64,000 nt of DNA from Halichondria panicea. Lineage: Eukaryota > Porifera > Demospongiae > Suberitida > Halichondriidae. The notes beneath the pieces were generated by a model, which was given only the letters and a program-made list of their open reading frames with translations, searched no databases and was not told the origin of the DNA. Below are positions 12,471-23,606 of the stretch, in pieces (position 1 is the stretch's first letter; each line of letters opens with the position of its first letter). The DNA lies in NCBI RefSeq assembly GCF_963675165.1, contig NC_087388.1, positions 4,035,047-4,099,046 of the forward strand, in the 5' to 3' direction. Both the position numbers and the translations under genes were made by a program.

Positions 12471-13335
12471 GGCTTTCTCCAATCAGAAAAATTGAATGAA
12501 TCGCACTCTTATATTAATTCATTCTGCTCCTCTTCTTTTATTAAAAGTGTATGAGCCTGTTGGGTTCCATGCAGCAGTGGAATGGAACTGAATATATGAT
12601 ATGTCATTGATGACTGCATGTATGTATGCTGTTGAGGAAGTTAAGTGACAGTGCATGTGTTGACATTGATAATTGTAGTGTTTTGTCTGTGCATGTGAAT
12701 CTACAATTTATGACTGGATAAATTCATGTTTATGACGTTGTCACGGATTGATGTATACGGCTCTCTAGCCTCTCTCCCACTTTTCGATTTTTGGTGCTTC
12801 CCCCCGGCCAATCTTATAGAAATTGTTCACATTAAAACTGATTGTGTTTTTGTCGTTATCCCCAAGCCAGGCCTTATAATTATATAGAGCTACAGGGGAA
12901 GGGGAGAATAATACTTACAACTTAAAAAAAATAGCCTTAGACAAATTCAGTACATGTATTATTATACCAGAGAATTTACTATGAGTGCATTGTCTCACTC
13001 TGATTCTGAATCGTGGTCTAATTCTGAATATGCGTACCGGTGACTGAACTTGTGTATTCCCAAATACATCCAAGACTTACCTGCAGTCAGTCACAGTACG
13101 GCAGCAGGCAGTGAATGCTTATGTTCATAACTCCCTGATTATCTAAAGTGGTGAAAAATTTACTGTATTAGGAAGTGTATCATGATGTGTCGGCCGGTGT
13201 AGTTTCAAGCATAATTATAGACATAATAAGCAGTAAATCGGTTGAACTTCTATATAGTGAATTTCTTGCTAGTATAGAGTGCATGCCAGTCAGTAGAGTG
13301 GTTATTTACAAAGTCATATATAGTTACTTAAATGC

Positions 13336-13398
13336 TAGCCTCAATTCGATCCAGGCCGCATTAAAATACGTATTTTAATCGGCCTGGAATCAGGGCTA
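13336..13398. mobile_element. 63-bp TAGCCTC hairpin element
   Basis: A short hairpin from TAGCCTCAATTCGATCC to GGAATCAGGGCTA, with the palindrome TAAAATACGTATTTTA in the centre. It is flanked by CTTAAATGC at 13327-13335 and 13399-13407. The right tandem copy carries it near 18512-18567 with its right end deleted. Confidence 0.85.
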
Positions 13399-13963
13399 CT
13401 TAAATGCACGCAGTCTCACAACAAGATCCTTTCTATAGACTTTACTGCTCTGTTTAGTAAAGTTTAACAGATTTTGTTGCCCAATGAGTGGGCAGATCAA
13501 AGCAACCCAGTACTCCGTTGCATCAATATATACCATATAGCAACCATAATTATATTGCACTGCAATAGCATATAATGCAGTGCAATATATGGCATGTTGC
13601 ACTGTGTGTAAATGAAATTGACTTATGTCCCACCCAATACTTCAACTGGTATGTTTTATAGGCTCCTTCCCTTATGCACTAGCTGTGGGAAGCAAAACTA
13701 ATATGGAATTCCGCAAAACGAATGAAGAATTCACTCAACTCTATAATAGGGAAAAACTTTACCAATTAGAAGAGTTTGACGCCATTGGGCAACAAGTTAG
13801 TTATTGCAGGCGCCCTCGTGCAACATGCCAAATATTGCACTCGTGCTGGGCAATAACTAATACGTACAATGCTTTTGATTAATTCCAGTACAAATGTAGT
13901 TCGGTACAAATGTATTTCGCTGGCATTAAACGTAATTTAAGGAGATCAGTATATGGTATGGAC

Positions 13964-14018
13964 TAGCCTCCTTCACCGGCCACTTCCCTGAGTGAAGTGC
14001 GGCCTGAGGTCGAGGCTA
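13964..14018. mobile_element. 55-bp TAGCCTC hairpin element
   Basis: A hairpin from TAGCCTCC to GAGGCTA with arms around CACTTCCCTGAGTGAAGTG, flanked by GGTATGGAC at 13955-13963 and 14019-14027. The same insertion occurs at 19119-19173 in the right copy, so it predates the duplication. Confidence 0.85.
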
Positions 14019-16155
14019 GGTATGGACTAGCTAGTTATCGATCAATCATAAAGATATATGGGAGTGTGATGTAGTTTCAAGAAGGCCTGTACTATTGTTG
14101 AGATGCTTTCATGGGTACACAATGTTTAATTTTACCATAAAGACAGATCTCCGAGATCTTTTCCCTATTATGAAGGTTTGAATGAATTTCAGTACTCGTG
14201 AACTGACGTATCACAGACACAGGATATTTTCCGTGCACAGTTTCCTATGTCGATCTTTTTGTCGAGGGGAATGCCGTTGTGACCTATATTGTCTAGTGCA
14301 TTCTCGTGGATGCAATTCATTATCAAATTGCGATACACTACCTGCTATTCAAAATAATTGATCTTTGAAGTTGTGAAAAACTGACTTGTTGGTGGTTCTT
14401 TGTTTAACCGTGCCCGTTAAGTTAACAGAGCTTCCGCGCGTGATTAATTGTGGCGATAGGTAGAGGTGCATGACCCTTCTCGGCCACCGTAGTAATCTAT
14501 TTTTCTGCCAAACCACACAAAATGTCATATCCGGCCGTAATAAACGTAACCATTGACAACCTGGCAGCCAGTATACCATCTAGCTAGCAATCTGTGTCAA
14601 ACCAATTAAATGGCCGATATATTGAGGTGGCCGTACTTCAATAGCCAGAGTCTGTAAAATGTTAGATAGTTGGTGCAAGGCATACTGTTCGCTTATAACA
14701 AAGGAGTCCACTAGTTATAAGGGCTTCTACTATAGTGCTATAACTTCAATACAAGGCCGCTAATGGTGCTAAGGCCACCTTCGAAGGTAAGCCGCCGTCA
14801 CACTGTTGAGCTATAAGCCTCCTAAAACAGCCAGATTTTGGGTGTTTTTTGGCACTATTCACTCTCATAGATCCCAGGCCGTACAAGGAGGCTTGGTCTG
14901 AATACGTGCTAAATCCCAAATACCGGTGCATCCAACCAGTCAGTCACTTACGTTCATAACTTCCTGATTATCTTAAGTGGTGAAAAATGTACTGTCGGTC
15001 ATGCTATTAGGAAGCCAAGAAATTAAACGGTTTATGATGTGCAGGCCGATGTACATGCAGTACACTCATGGCCACATCGATATACCGGCCAGTTGCAGGG
15101 CTATAAATGTTTACTGGACAAAAATTGCCCTGAAATGTGGCCACTGTACTGGCTGCCCTAAACTATACGTTTATTACGGACATTTGGGTGTGTTTGGCAG
15201 ATAACATTTGGAGAGATTAGCCATTAGATTCGAGGTATAGGGTGACCGGTCGGTTTTTAGCCGCGGCTATTTTCTGAAATGCGGCCACCTCACTGTTCCG
15301 GCCAACCTGGACTGTCCCAAGGGTGGCCGGATCAACGAGAGCTTCTCCATTACTTTTGTTACTATACTATAAACATATGCGAGCGTTGATCAATTCGTAA
15401 AAATCGAAAAACCTCATTAGTAATGGACACAATCCCTTGCCAGAACGCAATAGCAAAGGGTTATTTTTCTGCTGATTTGGCTCATTTGCAAATATTTTTC
15501 AGCAAAATATTCTAGTATTGACAAAAAAGTAACATTAACCTGAGGTGTAAGTATGACCCTGTACACTACTAACATGCAGATCCTGCATGGGAGTTGGCTT
15601 AAAATTATACATAGTGCATTTTGCAAAAATGTACTCATGTATATAGGCATGCGTACGCACATGTACATGTAATGTATATACAGGATTATGCACACGTGCA
15701 TTTACCCGCGCATTTACACACACTCACACACACTCACACACACGTCAAAAACATTGCCGGCAAAGAAACATGTGCATATAAATCAAAGACTGCATACAAA
15801 ATGGTCCATGCATGGAGAGTTTAGTTTCAATCCGTACCTGAGTTCTTGGCCGTTTTATCGTGTGTGCATGGTTGCTCTTCGGAGGTACATGGTCGTTAAT
15901 CATATGGAGATTCCGTATATGCATGCATGCTAATTGACAAAACACATGCAAGAAGATGACATCACAATAATTACACAATAACCATGCATAATCACTCAGA
16001 ACACTACAAATACAATGTTCAAGTATATACAATTTGTATGACTCTCATACTCTATATTATGGCAGCATAATTATAACTATAGCTAATTATTGTTTTTTAC
16101 TTAGATCTACCCAAATTGCATCATTCTGCAATGGTTCATGCATGTTCTTTGATTT

Positions 16156-16887
16156 TCACTTTCCAATGACAGTGTGGAAATATCCAGAGCTGACTCCGAA
16201 GATCCCATCTATAGTAGCTTCACATTGCTCCACTTTTTTCCCAGGCATCTTCTCAAATTCTCCTTGAACACATGGCTTTGGGCATCGGAAAATCTCATTG
16301 TTGGTGCTCACTCCAAATATGTCATTCGTTCCTGAAGCAGTCACGTATTTTAGCTTCTGACCAGGAATATGTCTCCAGCCACCAGCTGTTCCGTCCACTC
16401 GCATAGAGAACACATCGTTGTTCTTATTGACACCGTACACATATTTATGACCACCATCAATTTGCTTGAGCTTCCCGCCAACGCGAATCCATTTTCCAAG
16501 GCATGGTTTTCTGCACTTAAAGATATCATCGTTCTTAGTCACTCCCCAGATGTAACCATTTCCGGATGCCGATACGTGCTTTAGGCTACCACTGATACGT
16601 CGCCAACCACCAGTTCCATCTGCAGCCATCTTGAAGATTTGATTTGCTTTATTCACTCCCCACACTTCGTCATCTCCAACATCAATCTGCATGAGACTTC
16701 CACCAACTTTCACCCAATTTTTGCAGGGTCGTTCACATCGGGAAATTTGATCGTTTTTGTTGACGCCCCACAAGTAGGCCACGCCTGCTGAAATGTGCTT
16801 CAGGTTTCCTCCAACTGATAAGCAACAAGCACTCGAGGTGTACACCACAAGCATAAACAAAGCTAGTAGGGAAAATTTGAATGCCAT
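16156..16887 (-). CDS. Secreted tectonin-repeat lectin (tachylectin / fish-egg lectin type)
   Basis: A single-exon frame of 243 codons. The frame extends four codons upstream only to a TTG, so ATG 16887 is chosen. Residues 1-20 (MAFKFSLLALFMLVVYTSSA) form a clear signal peptide. The rest is five to six tectonin repeats of ~38 residues, each with a GVNKNDQI-like strand (GVNKANQI, GVTKNDDI, GVNKNNDV, GVSTNNEI). Repeats alternate: some carry a CxxPC motif (CERPC, CRKPC, CPKPC), the others DGTGGW or DGTAGGW. Tectonin proteins fold as beta-propellers that bind sugars, lipopolysaccharide or phosphorylated glycans, so a secreted pattern-recognition or self-adhesion lectin is the likely role. A TATA-like AATATAAG lies ~40 bp upstream. 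A degraded paralog lies 4.4 kb away in the left tandem copy. Confidence 0.93.
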   Translation of the reverse strand: MAFKFSLLALFMLVVYTSSACCLSVGGNLKHISAGVAYLWGVNKNDQISRCERPCKNWVKVGGSLMQIDVGDDEVWGVNKANQIFKMAADGTGGWRRISGSLKHVSASGNGYIWGVTKNDDIFKCRKPCLGKWIRVGGKLKQIDGGHKYVYGVNKNNDVFSMRVDGTAGGWRHIPGQKLKYVTASGTNDIFGVSTNNEIFRCPKPCVQGEFEKMPGKKVEQCEATIDGIFGVSSGYFHTVIGK

Positions 16888-16924
16888 GGCTTTCTCCAAC
16901 CAGAAAAATTGAATGAATCACACT

Positions 16925-16932
16925 CTTATATT
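16925..16932 (-). promoter_or_regulatory. TATA-like box of the tectonin lectin gene
   Basis: On the minus strand AATATAAG lies 38-45 bp before the ATG at 16887, and it is conserved in the pseudogene copy (12508-12515). That spacing implies a very short 5' UTR. Confidence 0.4.
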
Positions 16933-17294
16933 AATTCATTCTGCTCCTCTTCTTTTATTAAAAAGTGTATGAGCCTGTTGGGTTCCATGCAGCAGTGGAA
17001 TGGAACTGAATATAATATGACATGTCATTGATGACTGTATGTATGCTGTTGAGGAAGTTAAGTGACAGTGCATGTGTTGACATTAAGTTGATAATCGTAG
17101 TGTTTTGTCTGTGCGTGTGAATCTACAATTTATGACTGGATAAATTCATGTTTATGACGTTGTCAGGATTGATGTATACGGACGGCTCTCTAGCCTCTCT
17201 CCCGCTTTTTGATTTTTGGTGCTTCCCCCCGGGCCAATCTTATAGCAATTAAAATTGTGTTTTTGTCGTTATCCCCAAGCCAGGCTTTGTTATA

Positions 17295-17431
17295 GTTGTG
17301 ACACATGCACGAGTCCCACATGGGATATATTGGCTCAGTAGTGACTTAGGCCCCAGGGCCGCAGGCCTCGAGGGCAAGTGCACTACTGAGCCAATATATC
17401 CAATGTGCGCACGAGTGAGCTGTGTAACAAC
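17295..17431. mobile_element. 137-bp hairpin MITE
   Basis: The ends GTTGTGACAC and GTGTAACAAC begin ~50-bp imperfect inverted arms containing GGATATATTGGCTCAGTAGT and its complement. The GC-rich loop includes GGGCCGCAGGCCTCGAGGGC. It is absent from the left tandem copy. Confidence 0.75.
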
Positions 17432-18178
17432 TGATTTGTTGCATTCCTTTCCGTGTATATACACATCACTCGTTTTATAGGACAACTAGTTTCAACTACT
17501 TGTGGTGGCTGTGGAACGCATGAAAAACGTTTTTTGCCTACCACTGAATCTGTTTAACAGTGTTATACTATAAAAGGGACCGTTTCAGGTTACTGGGTGG
17601 AGGGTGGGCTTTAGGTCACTTCAGCCATACTATGCCAGTATCTAGATAGTGGCACAGTTCAAGGCTTGACCTGTGCCATATGGCAGATATTGGCACAGTG
17701 TTTCCTTTGATCTGCCCACTCAAAATGCAACAAAATTATATAGAGCTACAGCGTACAGGGGAAGGGGAGAATAGTACTTACAACTTTAAAAAAATAGCCT
17801 TAGACAAATTCAGTACATGTATTATTATACCAGAGAATTTACTATGAGTGCATTGTCTCACTCCGATTCTGAATCGTGGTCTAATTCTGAATATGCGTAC
17901 CGGTGACTGAACTTGTGTATTCTCAAATACATCCAAAGACTTACCTGCAGTCAGTCACAGTACGGCAGCAGGCAGTGAATGCTTATGTTCATAACTCCCT
18001 GATTATCTAAAGTGGTGAAAAATTTACTGTATTAGGAAGTGTATCATGATGTGTCGGCCGGTGTAGTTTCAAGCATAATTACAGACATAATAAGCAGTAA
18101 ATCGGTTGAACCTCTATATAGTGAATTTCTTGCTAGTATAGAGTGCATGCCAGTCAGTAGAGTGGTTATTTACAAAGT

Positions 18179-18485
18179 TGTAGTAATGTGCATAGTGTTT
18201 ACTTTTAGTTGTGTTAATTAACTCATTTCCTGTGGTTAACTTTACTTCCTGTATTGTACTTTTCTGTTATTGTGGTTTCTGTTCGTTAGTAGGTTCTTTC
18301 TGTATAGTTGTTCTTTGTTCCCTTTGTGCCTAGCTATAGGGGCCCGCTCCAGGCGGCTCTTTGTGTATGGGAGCCTCTGCTCCACTGCCTTTTGTCTTGT
18401 ACATACTTATACCTTTGTTCTTGTGCATTTTATCAGTTGTTGATTTCACTAAACTCAAATGTCTGCATGAATCTGCGACATAACA
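18179..18485. mobile_element. Solo LTR, 307 bp
   Basis: The insert begins TGTAGTAATG and ends GACATAACA, flanked by 5-bp AAAGT duplications at 18174-18178 and 18486-18490. The left tandem copy has the empty site (one AAAGT, near 13311-13315). TG...CA ends plus a 5-bp duplication are the hallmark of an LTR left by recombination between two LTRs. The orientation and superfamily of the parent element cannot be told. Confidence 0.85.
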
Positions 18486-19305
18486 AAAGTCATATATAGT
18501 TACTTAAATGCTAGCCTTGATTCGATCCAGGCCGCATTAAAATACGTATTTTAATCGGCCTGGAATCAATGCATGCAGTCTCACAACAAGATCCTTTCTA
18601 TAGACTTTTACTGCTCTGTTTAGTAAAGTTTAACAGATTTTGTTGCCCAATGAGTGGGCAGATCAAAGCAACCCAGTACTCCGTTGCATCACTATATACC
18701 ATAGCAACCATATATCGCACTGTAATAATAATTATAGCATATAATGCAGTGCAATATATGGCATGTTGCACTGTGTGTAAATGAAATTGACTTATGTCCC
18801 ACCCAATACTTCATGGTATGTTTTATAGGCTCCTTCCCTATGCACTAGCTATGGGAAGCAAAACTAATATGGAATTCCGCAAAACAAATGAAGAATTCCC
18901 TCAACTCTATATAGGGAAAAACTTTACCAATCAGAAGAGTTTGACACCATTGGGCAACAAGTTAGTTATTGCAGGCGCCCTCGTGCAACATGCCAAATAT
19001 TGCACTCGTGCTGGGCAATAACTAATACGTACAGTGCTTTTGATTACTTCCAGTGCATATACAAATGTATTTCGCTGGCATTAAACGTAATTTAAGGAGA
19101 TCAGTATATGGTATGGACTAGCCTCTTTCACCGGTCACTTCCCTGAGTGAAGTGCGGCCTGGGGTCGAGGCTAGGTATGGACTAGCTAGTTATCGATCAA
19201 TCATAAAGATATATGGGAGTGTGATGTAGTTTCAAGAAGGCCTGTACTATTGTTGAGACGTTTTCATGAGTCTATACACAATGTTTAATTTTACCATAAA
19301 GACAG

Positions 19306-21872
19306 TAAAAAACCTGTAAAGCTACATTCATTTTCTAGCTCTTTTAGTGAGAACCCGCTGGACCTCACACTAAAAGAGAAATTTTACAGTTATATGGCAC
19401 TGTGTTACATACGTCTACACTGTTTTCAAGTACGACAGACTGTCAGAGACCAACAGCACCAGTATAATTATAGCCGGCTACATTTCTCTTTTAGTGTGCA
19501 TTACCACACTGCCACAGAGACCAACAGCACCAGTAACTGTGAGAAAATTAAGCTACATTTCTCTTGTAGTGTGAGGTCCGCTGGTTCACGTATTCATGCA
19601 TATCATGTTCATCAGTAAAGAATCTGAACATTAATAATATAATAGCTATACATGTAAATAATGTATTATCAGTAAGTAAGCTCCGTGGAAAACCAATACA
19701 CGTACCATAAATTATGACGTTGCACTCCCAGTTTCTGCATGCATGAGCTATACATCTTCATCTATATATAGCTCGTGATTGATCCATAGCAATTTTAAAT
19801 TAATGTTCACTGACAAATGCCAGAGGAAAACATTGTGCAATGGAAGTAAACAAAGGATTAGCTAAAATCTATTATTCAACAGGACTGAATGATTGTCTAT
19901 AAATGATCTTCTTGAGACTGCATGCATGTAGACTAAGTAATTATATAATAGCTAGATCTATATACTGTACTATAGCTAGCAATTCAACAGTCAATCAATC
20001 AATAAGATTTACCCAACAGGAATGGGTAGCAAAATAGGCCCACTAGCCTCTCTGAGTCAGTGCCCTAGTAATAATTAATGGTAATCAACTAACTGATTGT
20101 GTATAAAGGTAACGTCCAAGAGTAACTTTAAACATGTTATATTTAACTCTTGCCTGCATGCCTCTCTACACAGGAGTGCTTGATTGTGCGATTGTGCGAC
20201 CTATAGTTCTTGTGAAGAGGAATGTCTCGTAAGTAGTTATTAAAGCCGATGCAGTCTAGATGGTTCATTATATATTGTAGGTCTGGGCAGCATGTCAGTA
20301 GTAGGCTCCGATAAATTATGCTCAGATAATTTTAGCATAATAAAGTATAGGCATCGATGTTCATTTTTGCATGGTAAAGATCATTATGCAATAACCACGT
20401 TCTCATGGCAAAAAATTGCTGAAGGTGAATATTATGGATCACTTCAAATCAGCAAGATAACAATAATGATCTTGTTTCAGTTGTGTGCTGTATTTATTAT
20501 GTCGTCTATAATCAGTATGTCACATGGAATAATCAGATTTTTTTATGAGAATAATAGGCACATTTTTCAAGAATTAAGGGTAAAAAAAGCATAATTTATC
20601 AGGGCTTAGGACTCAGTAGTCTACGACAATCCTCCAGGATAGTGATTGTCGGCAATCATCGTACGATTTGCTACAGCATGTAATTTCCATTTTGCTTCTA
20701 TCTATGATCGGGCTGCTCGCTTGAACTTAGTATAGTGTTCATCTTAGTTTGGAGTGACCATGCACACATGCAGGGGCTGAATACTCAAGGGTTGGTCTGA
20801 CCAAGGCTGAAAACGCTCTTGCTTTTGCTATTTTGGATGAGTGCATGGTGGAGGTTTCTTCTTTGGAGATTCAGGATCTTGGTGGCTTTTACTACTGTAT
20901 GATGGTTTTTGATAATTCTTCAGTTTGCTGTTGATTAGCTGTCCAATTTACTTAAATACAGTGACCCATTCAAGATTCGTATTGTTGATTCTGTAACTGA
21001 ATGTTGGGGTCAGTTTCTTAGTAGTAATGTACATGGCTTTGCACTTGCTGACATTGAAAGTTATAATAGCTATCGGACCATTGGGCGATTGTTGATAGAT
21101 CATCCTGCATGCAAGGTTTGGCTGTCATTGATGCATGGCTCCCAATGTCTCTGAACAGAACATAATCATCAGCAAATGGTGATGATCAATGCATATAATT
21201 ATACTCTCATTAATATACACAATTAATGCATGCACATAATTATGGCTGCCCTATATAGTAGTAATAATACTGTTATCCTCAGTGACCAATTAAGGCAGCG
21301 CACAGAATGTAGCTAGTAATTTTTTAAGCTTATATAATTATTGTAAACAGAGAGTACAGTGTGGTATATAACACAAAGAGCAATATTTTACACAGCCAAG
21401 AGTAGAATCGATTGACACAGCAAATGCATTCATATAATTCTGTCATCTCCCAAATGATGGTACCATTTGAAAGGTCTCTTTCTCCTCGCTTGATTGTTCG
21501 ATTACTGCATGAGTGCATTCTTCTTTGCTGGGCTACTGATATTTCTGAGCAAGTATATAAATAATGTATAGGAAGGGGATGAACTCAAAGCTAGATATCA
21601 AGTTCGAGTTTACAATTAAAAGCATATTATACGTAGTTGCAACAAGCAGTACTTATAATTATAGCCATGAGCATGAGAAAACACTAGACCGTAACCCAAT
21701 TTATCGTAATAATTATTCTGTATAACAGTGTGATAAAAATTGTTTATAATTATGTGTGACATCATTAAAAATGATAATTATATAATATAGCTATAATTTA
21801 TCAATCATGTTTCAATACATTCATGACTCTAAGGGTATATACATCGATTATCTAAAGATCTACAGTGTCATG
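19306..21872. other. Intergenic stretch with short repeats and retroelement debris
   Basis: No intact gene is seen. At 19444-19581 a ~70-bp unit occurs twice (AGAGACCAACAGCACCAGTA ... TACATTTCTCTTTTAGTGTG), next to a related hairpin at 19330-19385. A LINE reverse-transcriptase remnant lies at 20960-21180. The rest is AT-rich with no support for coding. Confidence 0.5.
20960..21180 (-). pseudogene. LINE (non-LTR) reverse-transcriptase remnant
   Basis: On the minus strand the translation passes through FADDYVLF, the FADD box of a reverse transcriptase, then DDLSTIAQWSDS. After a one-base frameshift comes FNVSKCKAMYIT. The spacing and motifs fit the segment just after the catalytic aspartates in jockey/CR1-like RTs. 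Only ~70 codons survive, with the frame broken, so it is dead debris. Confidence 0.7.
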
Positions 21873-23562
21873 TTAACGTTCTTTAGCATAAGTTAGTAAT
21901 CGCTGATGAGCTCCTATCAAAGCTGCACTAGCTGCTTGATCAACCATTACTTGGGGAAGCCATCCCTGTATGATTGTATGATAACGAGGCATATTAAAAT
22001 TCAATTTTTAATTAGAATCATGAAGAACAAAGGTAAACGTGCACTTTAGAAGCTTGGTCTCTACACATACGATAACCTCAAGGTTTGTACTGAACAGAAT
22101 TTTTCATTCGATGCTTATCCTGTAACAGCGTAGGAAGATGGAATTTGTAGGTCATACTCTTAGAGAGATATTACTTACTGCATGGGAAAAGCCATGCAGT
22201 CTGATTGATATAATTATGAGTCTAACACTAACTGTTTTTCTTAATACTTCACACAAATCCAACAAGTGATATAATTATTATATTATAGCTACTGCGCATG
22301 CTCAAACTCTTTCTTCTGGATGGGGGTATTTTTGAGTCAATATACCCTGTGCAAGAAGTTTGTAGCAAAAGAAGGCGGGGTGAGCCTATTTTTGCGAGGT
22401 GCATGCAGACCACATACCTTCATTGATGAGTTGTAAACCCAAACAAAATGGCAACTGTCCTCACTTATAGGAGTTACCACAAAACCACATGGACCATTTT
22501 CACCTCTGCATGTGCATGTGTAACAAAACAATATGTAAAAGTAATAATTATAACTGGATCAATGTTGTGCAACCCTCTAACAAGCTTAATAGTATAGTAG
22601 CCACATGCATCCCCGGTACCCCACACCATGCAAGTGCTGACACCACAACCAGCTAATAATAATATAGCATAATATACTAGGAGCATGCAGAGCATGTGCG
22701 AGCGAGCAATTTGTGTTTGTTGTACAGTGCATGCATGATGTGGTAGTTTATTTATCGAATGAAATGAAATTAGTAACAGTGATTGTGTAACAGTGAATAT
22801 AAACAGAGTATAGTCTGATGCAGTGGATTAGATACGACTTCCTTGTGCCAGCTGTATACCCGTGACAATTATTCTGAGTGGTGTAGGGTTGTTGTGGTCT
22901 TTGACTGTGGTGTAACATTAAGATTCAAGGTGAAATATATGTATGAGTGAAAGTTCAGCATGAAAGAGCTGGCTATACAAACTAACATGAGGAGCAAGGT
23001 TAGGAGCAAGGAGATATTATCACTTCTTGCTGGGCCCAAATTACAAGATAGTATACTATACTGTGAACAATCCTTGCCGGGTAAGTAAGTTACTCTGACC
23101 TGTTGTAAGCGTGTCTGTGTGGCTTCAGAAGTTTCCATCTGAGCTGGTCTGACCTGCCGTAGTGCTGTATTGTCTAAAGGTGCTTGTGCAACTTCAGAAG
23201 TCTCCATCTGAGCTGCTCTGACCTGTCGTAGTGACTGGTCTCAATCTCTGTTTTGTCCTGTTGAGCTAGCAGGTTTATTATCACAAAAACACAAGACTTG
23301 GAAGTGAAACATGGCAAGTAAGCTGCTGTGACCTCCTGCAGGCGTGCCTGCATGTGTAATCTTAGGCTCAGAAGGTCCCCATCTGAGTTGCTCTGACCTG
23401 CTGTAGGCGTGCTTGTAGCCTCAAGAGTCTCTGTGTCTTGTCTGAGCCTTCGTTCCTGAGCTCTTGTGCCCATGCACAGCTTTCACGTAAAAGTTGGTAA
23501 AGGGTCACGAGTACAAAAAAAACAAATATCGTGCCGGTTCATGACACACACACACACACACA

Positions 23563-23606
<44 letters not shown>

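Larger units (their letters stand above)
9422..14143. repeat. Tandem duplication unit, left copy (~4.7 kb)
   Basis: Starting at CAGATCTCCGAGATCTTTTC, this segment matches 14144-19305 almost throughout, in the same orientation. The two copies abut at a shared CAG. Compared with the right copy it contains a 590-bp TIR element (9855-10444), a fragment of another element (about 10716-10875), a deletion inside the tectonin gene and a 128-bp hairpin MITE. It lacks the solo LTR and the hairpin at 17.3 kb. Confidence 0.9.
14144..19305. repeat. Tandem duplication unit, right copy (~5.2 kb)
   Basis: This copy repeats 9422-14143 in direct orientation and ends at ACCATAAAGACAG. It holds the intact tectonin gene plus material absent from the left copy: a hairpin and flank at about 17288-17733 and a solo LTR at 18179-18485. 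It lacks the 590-bp element of the left copy. Confidence 0.9.

Noticed and set aside
20292-20594. 100-codon frame with a hydrophobic segment, plus strand
   Set aside because: AT-rich, no recognisable family, no supporting splice partners or promoter; it could be chance. Transcript evidence would be needed.
22869-23473. Two minus-strand frames with METSEATQTRLQQ-like repeats
   Set aside because: They fall in a partial transposon copy inside an intron; treated as repeat sequence, not a host gene.
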